Below, piece after piece: positions 1-9,098 of a DNA stretch of 64,000 nt. Below the pieces are notes generated by a model. It saw nothing but the letters and a program-made list of their open reading frames with translations, was not told where the DNA came from and did not search any database. Source of the DNA: Archegozetes longisetosus (taxonomy: Eukaryota > Arthropoda > Arachnida > Sarcoptiformes > Trhypochthoniidae); the NCBI GenBank assembly GCA_018873245.2, contig JAEMBT020000004.1, forward strand, positions 124,001 to 188,000, in the 5' to 3' direction. The position numbers and the translations under genes are program-made. Position 1 is the first letter of the stretch. The number at the start of each line of letters is the position of its first letter.

Positions 1-604
1 TATCACAAGTTGTTCTCGAGATATCCATCTTTGTTTGGTTTATTACTTCGTAGAGGATAAACCTGAATTTCTCGAATCGTAACCCAAGCAAGTCTGATAC
101 AACTAAGAGAGAATTGGTTAGGTCACTTCGCGACCTAACCTATTATACCTTAATTCAAGTCAGGTTTGGTTTGTGTTACAACTTGGTAAAGCCAAGTTTA
201 TCCATCTCCGAAGGGGTTTGGTCTGGTTGGCCGGAAATGGTCAGGTTCTGCCCGGAAGTGGTCGATTGCTGTATCGAAATGTTCAGCTCGACGAGCCTAA
301 TCCAATGGTGTATCACACTTGAATGTGGGGGGTTAGGAACTCCTTTAGACCCATTAGCCCAGATTCACTCGCAATGCCTTTTGTGGGTTCATCCGAAGAC
401 ATAACTTAAGAACTGATTATCACTAGATATCAAAATTAATTCCAGAAGAAAATTGTAGACAAATAATACGTGCATGGAAATGCAACTGGAATTGATTTGT
501 AAACATAACCATTCTTCACAAAATAATGTTGATTAAATATGATCAAAATCCGTAAAGACTTTCTTTCTAACTTTATACATAGATGGAAAAATAGCTAACA
601 GGTC
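1..604. other. Non-coding sequence with one hairpin and a GC-richer repeat fragment
   Basis: No convincing gene. A perfect 9-bp stem lies at 116-124/132-140 (GGTTAGGTC and its complement, 7-nt loop). The stretch 200-390 is clearly richer in G and C than its surroundings. It contains the 16-mer CTCCGAAGGGGTTTGG at 206-221, which recurs inverted at 3819-3834, so it is probably a decayed dispersed repeat. The open frame across 114-404 shows no recognisable domain. Confidence 0.5.
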
Positions 605-1020
605 CAACTTTTTATAGACAGACCCTAGGGTCCCAAGTTGAGTACTTATAAACTGAAGTTATGAAGTGAAGGTCGCGTATCAAATATGGCGAGCTCAAGT
701 CGAGCCCTTAGAGGCCTAGATTCAACTTTTCGTAGCTACACCTTAGGATCCCAAGTGAAGTATCGATAGACTCAGGTTGTTGAGTAGAGTTAGCATACAA
801 AATATAGTATGCCTGGGTCCCGTCTTTAGAGACCTAGGCCCAACTTTTTGTAGCTAGGTCTTAGGAACACGACTGGGGTATCGATAGACTCAAGTTGTCG
901 AGTATAATTCACATACCAAATATGGTATGCTTAGGTCCGGTCTTCAGAGACCCAGGCCTAACTCTTTATAGATAGGTTCTAGGGTCCCGAGTGGGGTATT
1001 GATGAACTCAGGTTGTCAAG
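605..1020. repeat. 118-bp tandem repeat, about 3.5 copies
   Basis: Four diverged copies start at 605, 723, 841 and 959, exactly 118 bp apart; the fourth stops near 1020. Each opens with a CAACTTTTTRTAG-like motif, followed by a CCTAGGGTCCC-like block, a GGTATCGATAGACTCA-like block and an AGAGACCTAGGC-like block. The unit is GC-richer than its flanks. Units of this size are typical of minisatellite or satellite DNA, or of an array inside a transposon. No coding potential is visible. Confidence 0.9.
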
Positions 1021-1912
1021 ATGAGTATATATATGAATAGGCAGTTCCGCCCTAGGGCCTCCCATATGGGCGGAGCACTATAAGTAAAACCTAACCAGTG
1101 AAATCAAGTTTGAATGAAACTTTCTTCTCAGTACTTTGATTAATCTAAGCTACAGGAGGTCTGCTGATCAAAATGGAAAAGGCGCATGTATTTTTACGCC
1201 TACCTCATAACAATTTTCTATTATATGCTTAGCAAACTTCTCCAGAAAAGTACACTTCTTTTGGAAAAGCATTGAATTCTTAAAAACACTACAAGTACTT
1301 ACATATCAGATGTCATCAAAAGTTTTAAATGATTTTAATAAAGACTGCGAAGATGTGATCGTTTTCTGCATTGATTCATCAAAATATATTTAAAAATTAT
1401 TCTCAGAAATAAAATTCGCTTTCAATTCAAAGATTCATCATATCTATGATGTGTCCCATCCCTAATGGTGTTATGAATTCATTGAATTCTGGTGGATTCG
1501 TAAAAACGGAGAGTTCACTGTTTAAAACTGGATTAATATTTAAGACTTCAAAGTCTTATAACAATACATAACTTTGCTAAATAACAATGTTGATTCAAAA
1601 TTTCCTTCAAGAGCAATCGCAGATGAGCACTGATTAAGACTGCAAAAGAAGTTAAAGCTCAATAAGAATTTATCTGTAAATTTTTCGATGAGATTTTTGC
1701 TTCAACGAAACAACGAAAAATATCTAAAATTAATTATTAAGCGATGAAGACGAAAGAAGTCTGCATTACGTAAAAATTACTTACATGATCGAACGCTTTG
1801 ATGCGATTGAAAATTTTGAGAAAGAGCTAAAAGTTTATGAACCAAACATTCATCGGTTTTATGAATTAATAATATTAAACTTCAAAATTCCATTTTAGAT
1901 ATGAAAAACTTG
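1021..1912. other. AT-rich sequence without a recognisable gene
   Basis: A short GC-rich palindrome (CCGCCC/GGGCGG, 1047-1073) follows the tandem array. The rest is AT-rich with no long reading frame. A short frame near 1785-1870 reads like degraded protein but I cannot assign it. It may belong to the same old hAT element as the fragment at 3137-3319, with the Merlin-like element inserted between. Confidence 0.4.
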
Positions 1913-3108
1913 GGGATAGTTCAGCTTAGGCCCGGTTCAGGATCTTCATGAAATTTAATATATAGGAGTTTTTGAGGGTGCAGAGTCCATTTATGATAGT
2001 CTTAGACATCGGAAATAAGTACTTTCAAAGATATGGATACCACCAAATATTAAACGTTTCGCTCAAAATTTGTAACTTTATCGAGTTTTTGGCAATCAAC
2101 TAACAAAACCAGTCTAAACCAACAGTAACTTGAACTTAAGCTAAACTAACGAATCCAGAGCCCCGTTAGCCGAACCCAGTGGATACCACGCAGAGGAGTG
2201 ATTGGATTGTGACGGTATATTGTGAAAATTCACAATCACCCATTATGACCTCATGAATCGCATCCTCATAACAAAAGTAATTAACGAAACAGTAAGTGAG
2301 GAGAATCACTTGTGCTAGAGGCAGAGGCGACCCCTCAAATATTGTTTCGCTTATGAGAGACACTTCCTTGAAACAAACATGACACCGACAGCGCATACCG
2401 GCAGTAGTACCATCTCGCTTGTTCGCAAGTGACATTTCTACGACACTTATAACAAGTACGAGTGTCAGGCAAAAGCCCGACTCGCCGGTACCACTGCAAG
2501 CAAGTCGAAGGGCCGTCCACATCTCAATCTTGAATTAAGCTTCTAATATTAATATTAAAAAGGCCATAAATCTTTTTAGAGTTAGACCACAATATGAATA
2601 ATTAGAACTCATTTAAACGATTAGATTATACAAATTAACAAATTTTATTAATAAATGTATTATTAGATTCAGTATGATGAGAGTAAAAAAGATAGACACT
2701 ATTCTGACTTAAATAAGACCCCTAGGTCTAAAGATAATTAAAGTTTAATGAATTAACATTTTGGTAAAGTTGGACAGTTGAAAAATTTGAGTAACCAGGC
2801 CGACTTCACAAATTAAAGTGTCATTAAGAAAATTAAAACTAAACATAAAAGGAACATATTAGTTTTGACTCAAACATAACCTAACCTAACCAAGGTGGCT
2901 TTTGAATTCATTCAAGTCCAAAAATACCAGAAATACCGAATAAAATTCAAAATTTTGAGCTGGAGATTCAAAAATTAGCAGTAACTGTATCTTTTAAAGT
3001 ACTCATTTATGGAATCCGGGACTACAGAAAATGGACTCAGAGCCCCCGTAAACCCCTAAAAACCTAATTTCAAGATGATCCTGAACCTGGTGTAAACTAA
3101 ACTATACC
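1913..3108 (-). mobile_element. Merlin-like DNA transposon remnant with long inverted arms
   Basis: Two imperfect inverted arms of about 130-160 bp bracket a transposase fragment on the minus strand. The left arm runs from about 1913 (GGGATAGTTCAGCTTAGG) to 2075, the right from about 2945 to 3108, whose complement begins GGTATAGTTTAGTTTACA. Both arms share GGTTCAGGATC near the tip, GAGTCCATTT further in, and GAGTACTTT/AAGTACTTT. The enclosed protein fragment resembles the N-terminal part of Merlin/ISXO2-type transposases. I found no matching 8-9 bp target duplication. With only the N-terminal coding part left, this is an internally deleted, inactive copy. Confidence 0.65.
2166..2522 (-). pseudogene. 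Merlin/ISXO2-like transposase N-terminal fragment, frameshifted
   Basis: Two overlapping minus-strand frames together give one recognisable protein. The first (from 2520) has LQWYRRVGLLPDTRTC followed by CYKCRRNVTCEQAR, a zinc-ribbon-like start. After a frameshift near 2410-2425 the second carries DGTTAGMRCR, then ISETIFEGSPLPLAQVILL and a hydrophobic stretch. This order (zinc ribbon, then 'F(F/E)GS.LPL..ILLL.Y') is the N-terminal signature of Merlin/IS1016-type transposases, which carry the ISXO2-like domain. The catalytic DDE half, normally downstream, is missing before the left arm at 1913-2075. The product cannot be functional. The family call rests on remembered motif patterns, not a search. 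Confidence 0.6.
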
Positions 3109-3136
3109 TGATAACAATGATTTAAAAATAATTGAC

Positions 3137-3319
3137 TATTGGATCTCGCTACAAGTTCAACTCCCAACACTTTCCAATATTGCTTTAACATATTTAGGTC
3201 CTTCGTGTGGGAGTTGTGATGTTGAACGTTCCTTTAGCGAATTTCTTAACATTGAGATAACAAGATGTAGATTAAGTGACGAAAGCATAAACATTTACTC
3301 TAAGCTTAATTCCAAATGA
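3137..3319 (+). pseudogene. hAT transposase C-terminal dimerisation fragment
   Basis: Sixty codons and a TGA stop. The peptide has YW followed by LPTLSNIALTYL, then SCDVERSFSEF and a trailing RCRLSDESINI block. This is the hAT C-terminal dimerisation pattern: W, P.LS.LA..YL, (S/C)...VER.FS, then R..L. The frame stays open a little upstream to the Merlin boundary at 3108, but nothing upstream of that is recognisable. It is therefore a terminal remnant of an old hAT element, possibly the host into which the Merlin-like element jumped. Confidence 0.75.
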
Positions 3320-3764
3320 GATATAGAAGATAAATTTTTTAATAAATTAAGTTTTGATTGCAAGACCTAATTAAACCAGTTATCTGATAAAATTTTGAAA
3401 AACTAATAAGACACACAATTTCTGAAATTCTCGCCTACTTTAAAAACGCTATTTTTATGCAAATAATTAAACTGGCTAATTGGGATCCATAATTATAAGC
3501 TATTAGACCAACAGTAATAGAGAGATATTGGAAGAGAGAAACAGAAAGGATGAGAATTGAGAAAGAGATAAACAGATAGACTGAAACTGAGAAATCTCTA
3601 TTTAAAGGATTATTTATTTGTTGAATAGTTTTAAATTCTATTTTATAATTATTTTAAGATCTTTAATTTTTTACGAACCTAATAATGGATATTTGCCTTT
3701 ATTACTAGTGCAAATATAATTTTATAATATTAATAAGATTCGCGAGGAAAAGAAATGTCCTATA

Positions 3765-4015
3765 CTCTTCTGGGGAGTTGGTCCTGTGACCCAGGCTGGG
3801 TCTATCCGGGCAGGTGAGCCAAACCCCTTCGGAGGTACAGCAGTCACTGCCTTACCTGGTAGGAGTGGACCTCCTGGTATGGATGTCCCAGTACCGGGGT
3901 CTCATTCCAGGAGAGTCAAACTCTTCCAGCTTAGGGCAGTGTGGCGTTCGCCAAAAAGCCTATTCATCCGGTGAACATGTTCCTATGAGCTCATCTCCAC
4001 TTATTGGAAAGTGAG
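3765..4015. repeat. GC-rich dispersed repeat fragment of unknown class
   Basis: About 250 bp with markedly higher GC than both flanks and abrupt edges. It shares CCAAACCCCTTCGGAG (3819-3834) with the reverse complement of 206-221. Two plus-strand frames are open across it, but neither peptide shows a known domain. Sharp composition edges plus a second copy nearby suggest a mobile-element fragment; the class is unknown. Confidence 0.35.
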
Positions 4016-5236
4016 CGATACATATAACATGATCAATGGCTAATGAACCTAAAACAATTATTTTATAAAATAATTTCAATATGACTATATGTTGCCTATC
4101 GTATTTAAAAATCAGTCTTGTAATTTATGGTCGTCTCATAGGATCAAATGTCACACACACTCGACCTCTGACCCTAGAGTTGAATGGGTCTACCCCTGAT
4201 TGACCCAATCACTAATAGACTCAATCTGACTTGGCCCAAGAGATTTTAACCCAAAGAAGATATAAGCCTATGTTTATTGGACCCAATGTTATAAAAGAAG
4301 AGTAAAGATTGAAGCTCTTGTCAAATGCTTTTACATAACAAATCTATTAAATAGAAAAAAACAGAAAATTATTAAATGATTAGATCTAAAATAAAAGTAA
4401 AAAGCCTCAATTCATAATTAAGTCATGAAAATCTTTGATCGCAAACGTACTTGATAACTATATACGTCCGTAAAGTCGATGTGATTATTAAAAGTTTATT
4501 TCAAAGTACCAAATTTTGAATCGATGAGTAATTTATTTGACATCTGATTAAATTATGAAAATATGAAAAGCTTTAATTACTTTGTCTTAGTTTAGAAGTT
4601 TAAAGGACAGACTGTATTTTGATACGTTTCTTCACGCATAATCAGCCAATGAAAAATTATTCATAGTGTTATATTGGGTCAAAATGAACATTTATTTTTG
4701 TCATTTTGGGTCAAATGACTATTGGGCTAAAATAGAAAATAGTTTGGGTGAAAAACGCCTTCGTCAAATTGAAATCGGGTCTATGCGGAGGACACCTTTG
4801 AATGATGTAGGTTATAAGTGGCTTCTCCTAAATCTACATGAATATCGTAGTTTGAGTATATGAGATTTGAACGCCTTCATCTCTTAAGCTACCGGTTTGA
4901 GATAAAAGTGCCCTTTGACACTTTTACTCAGTATTAAAAGTAGCGTTAAATTGATACTTATATCATATATGTGGTGGCCCATAGTGAATGAGTGTCGTCC
5001 TTTAGAACTTTCTCTTTTGCCGTTGAAATAAGAATTCCATAGACAGCGTTAGGAATTTTTTGAATCTAAACCGTCACTAATTTCAAATAACTTCGGTATT
5101 TGAAGAACTAGCTAGAAATACGGGCAGTAACCCGTTATTAAGTTCATAATTAAAATGAAAGATCTAAAAAATTGTAAAATAGGATTTGAAACTTTATCCA
5201 ACAAATAACTTAAATAATTCTTTAAAGAAAGTTCTC

Positions 5237-5238
<2 letters not shown>

Positions 5239-5270
<32 letters not shown>
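5239..5270. repeat. (CT)16 microsatellite
   Basis: Uninterrupted CT dinucleotides, followed by CATATATATC. Confidence 0.98.
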
Positions 5271-5279
<9 letters not shown>

Positions 5280-6304
5280 CATAATAATTAGCATAACAAA
5301 ACAAGTCTTTTAAATCATTTATTCAAATAAAATTTTCAAAAATCTAAAAATTAAGACAATAAATTAATTTTATTTCAAATCTTCAATATTTAGTGTGGCC
5401 CCTCTGCAAACAGAAATATTTCCATAAAGTACGTAAACATTCCTTTAAAAATACAAATATCATATGCAATACTTGATCATAACTAATATTGCTCCTATAA
5501 AATCAAATTGTATCCTGTGCAATTTTTTAATAAAAAATTATTTTATTCAAAGATTTTGCCTTGATTTTCAAAAAAAAGTGCATGGTAGTTGTTGATTTAA
5601 AAGATTTGTTTTGTTATGCTAGTTATTATGATCTATAAAATAAATCAAATTTTATGATGAAAAAACTACCGAGTGCTTGAAAAGTTTCCTGTGCTAAACT
5701 AGAGGGGCAATCAACATTTTGAAAAAGTAATTTCTTTAAATTTGTTCAAGCATCCAATTAGTGAAATAAAATTTGACTTTACCTTGATAAATTTTAAGAT
5801 AAAGAATCTCAAGTTTGAAGGGTTATTACTCAATGACCATGATGAATTTTAAAAGGTTTGATATAGAAAATAAAGCTACAACTATCCATCTAGAAAACAT
5901 ATTTATGAATTCTTTTTATAACCATGCATCTTTAAATACAGTCAATTTTAGCTCTAAAATTAGATTTTTGAATAGTTGTATATAATTTATTCATTTATTT
6001 ATCTCAATATCTTAACTTAAAAAGCTTAATTTTAAACTTTATTTTACTTATTGTTGTTTTTGTATAAATTCAATCGCTTTTCTAGTTCAGTGTTCTATTT
6101 AAGTTGCGTTGTGTTTCAATTAAGTGGCGTATCATCGAAGTTGAAAAATAGAATAGTAGCTAATTTTTAGTTTAAAAATATTTAATCAACTATGTATCAG
6201 ACCGAAAACATTGAAATCTGTTTGATTCCTCTGTGATGACCACAAAGTAAGTTTTTGACTAGTCACACAGAAAGAACATTTAAGCATTTTATAATATAGA
6301 TACT

Positions 6305-6313
6305 GCGTGAAAC
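6305..6313. repeat. Left 9-bp target-site duplication of the MULE
   Basis: GCGTGAAAC immediately precedes the element tip GGTTTATGGGC. The identical 9-mer occurs at 10879-10887, immediately after the opposite tip. Nine bp is the usual duplication length for Mutator-like elements. Confidence 0.85.
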
Positions 6314-6424
6314 GGTTTATGGGCATAAGGGCGCTGACATAAAAGCGCGGGACATAAGGGCGCAGACGAAAGGGCGCAAATTTGAAAGGGCGTTGTACAT
6401 AAAGGCGTGAAACAGAAGGGCGCA
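6314..6424. repeat. Left terminal inverted repeat of the MULE, made of GGCGC units
   Basis: Successive units resemble CATAAGGGCGC, CATAAAAGCGC, CATAAGGGCGC and CGAAAGGGCGC, ending near AACAGAAGGGCGC (6424). The outer 60 bp align with the complement of the right terminus with few indels. Confidence 0.75.
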
Positions 6425-6473
6425 TGACCTAAGTTTAAAGCGATTATTGTCATTATATTCACTGGTTGTTTAC

Positions 6474-6545
6474 ATTTATTTATTGTGATATTATTGTGAT
6501 CTTTATTGTGATTTTTATTGTGATTTTTATTCTTATATATTGTGA
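6474..6545. repeat. Short tandem repeat, TTTATTGTGAT units
   Basis: Five to six copies of an 11-12 bp TTTATTGTGAT-like unit. The last copy supplies the left target duplication of the adjoining MITE (TATTGTGA, 6538-6545). Confidence 0.8.
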
Positions 6546-7198
6546 TAGTGCTGAGCAGGTCCGGGTCCTGGAGGTCTTTCTGAAAGACCTGAACGTGGAC
6601 CTGGACCTATGTTTGAAGGCCTAGACCTGGACCTCTCATAAAATTGCAAACCTGAACCTCTCATAGGACCTCTTTTAAAGACCTGAACCCGGACCTGAAC
6701 CTCAACTGTATTTTGTTTATTTGAATAAAAAGTATCATATTGTAGAACAACAGTTTCTATGAATTATTTTGCTCATATAATGTAATAAATGAAATCATTT
6801 TCTGTTGCGTTTATTGAATGCTAACTCAATTCAGATTAAAATATTAATTAAAATGAGTCCGGCTTTTATCATACTAGACTCAGATATAAGTGAGAGTGTT
6901 CTAAATGAAGTAGAGTGTTCGTTTTATAAGATAGGAGCATTTTATGAAGATATAAGAAGTAAAAAAATTTAAGTGCAAGTATTGCGATACAAACATTCAT
7001 TTCAACCATTAATATTAGTATTTCAAGAGGTCTCCACTCAGAGGTCTTTTCTAAAGACCAGGACCAAACCTGAGCCATTTTATTAGGACTCGAGCTTGAA
7101 CCTTAACTGATATTAAGGACCAGGACCCGGACCTGAACCTCAAAAGACCTCAGGTCCGGAGGTTCTAGAAGACCTCAGGTCTTTTATGCTCAGCTCTA
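6546..7198. mobile_element. Non-autonomous hAT-type MITE nested in the MULE
   Basis: A 653-bp element with 11-bp terminal inverted repeats: TAGTGCTGAGC on the left, GCTCAGCTCTA on the right. Its flanks are identical 8-bp duplications TATTGTGA (6538-6545 and 7199-7206). Eight bp and a TAG-type tip are hAT hallmarks. The ends are rich in AGGTC/GACCT and CCGGAC motifs in both orientations, whereas the middle (about 6715-7015) is plain AT-rich. No coding potential, so it would need a transposase in trans. One caveat: the left duplication lies in a TATTGTGA-like tandem array. Confidence 0.75.
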
Positions 7199-7501
7199 TA
7201 TTGTGATATACCTTTTATTAATTTATTTGAATTTCAAAAGTAAGAACTTATTTAATGTACTGTATTTTAATAATAAATGATATATTTATATTATGTTTTT
7301 ATACTTATTTTTATATTTCATAATAATAAATTAATTAATTAAAACTAAACTTCCAGAATCACCTATACTGCTCAGGGGCTGAGAAGTGCGTAAAACTGGT
7401 GCAAAAAACCGCATGGAGCCCAAGTACTCAATAATAAGAGCATTAATTTGGCCTTTAGAGGAACCCTAATGGGCCTGCAGTTTTCCGATTCTGGACTAAA
7501 C

Positions 7502-7590
7502 GTTAACTTAACTCAACTCAACTTAACTCAACTTAACTAAACTCAACTTTAACTCATCTTAACTTTGCTCAACTTAGCTCAACTTTAACT
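7502..7590. repeat. CTTAACTCAA minisatellite
   Basis: About nine degenerate copies of a 10-bp unit (AACTTAACTC/AACTCAACTT), immediately upstream of the MULE transposase start. Confidence 0.85.
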
Positions 7591-7596
7591 AAAATT

Positions 7597-9006
7597 ATGT
7601 ATTCCCAGAAAATGTCTCTTAAATATGTAAAAAGCCAAAAGGGTCACGACTTGTTAGTATACTCAGGATACACCTTTCGCAAAGAGAGAGAACAAGTCGA
7701 CAAAATAATATGGAAATGTATTGAATATCGCACTCACAAATGTCCAGGACGGGCTCACACTTTTGAAAGCAGAATACTTAAGTCCACAACACACAATCGG
7801 GGCCTGAAACCAAGAAGACCTTGAATGACATGAAAGTACGTGCAATAAATACTCAGGAATCGGCACATCAAATTATTTCTAATTCAACTGTTGGGTTATC
7901 GTCTGCTGTATCTGCCAAATTACCATCTGTCCCTGCAATGAAGAAAAGAGTGCAAAGAGCTCGTCGACAACAAAGTGCCCCATTGCCAAATCCAACTAAC
8001 TTGTTCGAACTTCAGTTTCCAGAACAATACACTCAAACATGTACCGGCCAACTTTTTTTGTTATGATAGTGGGCCTTCAAATGATCGCATTCTGCTATTT
8101 TCAACTCAAATGAATCTGGAATTGATGACCCACTGTGAAAATTGGTATGCTGATGGAACTTTCAAGTCTTCTCCACCCCTATTTGCTCAAATTTACACAA
8201 TTCATGCAGTTAAATACAATTCTGTAATCCCTTTGGTTTTTGCTCTGATGCCAAACAAATTAGAAGCTAATTATATTCGTTTATTAAAAGCGTTAATAGA
8301 ATTGAAACCTAATTTACAACCAATATCAATAATGACTGACTTTGAAAAAAGCGCTATTAATGCATTTCGCGAAGTTTTTCCCAATTCCAATCAGCGTGGG
8401 TGTTTCTTTCACTTAAGTCAGTGTTTGTGGCGACGTATACAGCAAAATAAAGAACTTGTTGAAAAATATGGTACTGATACTGAATTTGCTTAAAGTATTC
8501 GCCAATTAATAGCACTCGCATTTGTTCCCGAATCTGATGTTGTATCTTCATTTGAGTTACTTATTGAATCTCAATACTTCTGTCAAAATGAGATACATCT
8601 TCAATCAATTGTTGATTACTTTGAGGATAATTGGATAGGACGACTTGATCGCCGTAATCGACGAAGACAACCACCTTATCCTCCTTCCCTTTGGAATTGT
8701 TTTACAGCTGTAATCAGTGGTTTGCCGAAAACTAATAATTCAGTTGAAGGTTGGCATCGTGGATTCAGTGAACTCTTGGGAGCAAATCATCCTTCTATTT
8801 GGAAATTTATTGATGGCTTGAAAAAAGAGCAGAGTTTGAATGAACTCAAAATCGAGCAATATATCGCTGGTCAAGCTCCGCCGGTTAGGCGAAGAATATA
8901 TAGAGACTCTGCAGATCGCATCGAAGCAATAGTAGAAAGATATGGAAATGAACCATTGTTGGATTATTTGCGAGGAATTGCAAATAATTTTCAGTTACAA
9001 GTATAA
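7597..9006 (+). pseudogene. MULE transposase with FLYWCH zinc finger, disrupted
   Basis: The N-terminus (from ATG 7597) is a FLYWCH-type zinc finger: YVKSQKGHDLLVYSGYTF, then WKCIEYRTHKCPGR, then a histidine. A frameshift near 7785-7800 moves the frame to one carrying TLNDMKVRA. A second, in a run of seven T near 8050-8057, leads to the catalytic part. That part has NWYADGTFKSSP (first Asp), IMTDFEKSA (second Asp), a GCFFHLSQCLWRR CxxH-like region, and YFEDNWIGR as a candidate for the Glu. An in-frame TAA interrupts at 8491-8493, after which the frame runs to 9006 with NNSVEGWHRGF, a motif of this transposase class. Three lesions make it a pseudogene. FLYWCH-MULE transposases cut and paste their own element by binding its terminal repeats. 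Confidence 0.85.
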
Positions 9007-9098
9007 GAGTTTAGAATATTTCAATAAAATACAAACTTTTCCAAAATTAAAATTTTTAAAATTCAAATTTTAAGATTTATTGTAGTTTTTTGGATATA

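Larger units (their letters stand above)
3320..6313. other. AT-rich sequence with decayed repeats, no supportable gene
   Basis: No reading frame with a recognisable domain. It holds a GC-rich block at about 3765-4015, a stretch of GGGTC/GACCC-rich degenerate sequence at 4150-4270 and a TTGGGTC-rich stretch at 4670-4760. These last two look like one worn repeat family. There is also a (CT)16 microsatellite. The short open frame at 4666-4863 has no domain and is probably chance. Confidence 0.4.

Noticed and set aside
2874..2892. CCTAA repeats reminiscent of the arthropod TTAGG telomere repeat
   Set aside because: Only two to three units; far too short for telomeric DNA and inside a transposon remnant.
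3786..4014. Two overlapping plus-strand frames in the GC-rich block
   Set aside because: Open frames are expected where GC is high and stops are rare; the peptides lack domains and the block looks like a repeat.
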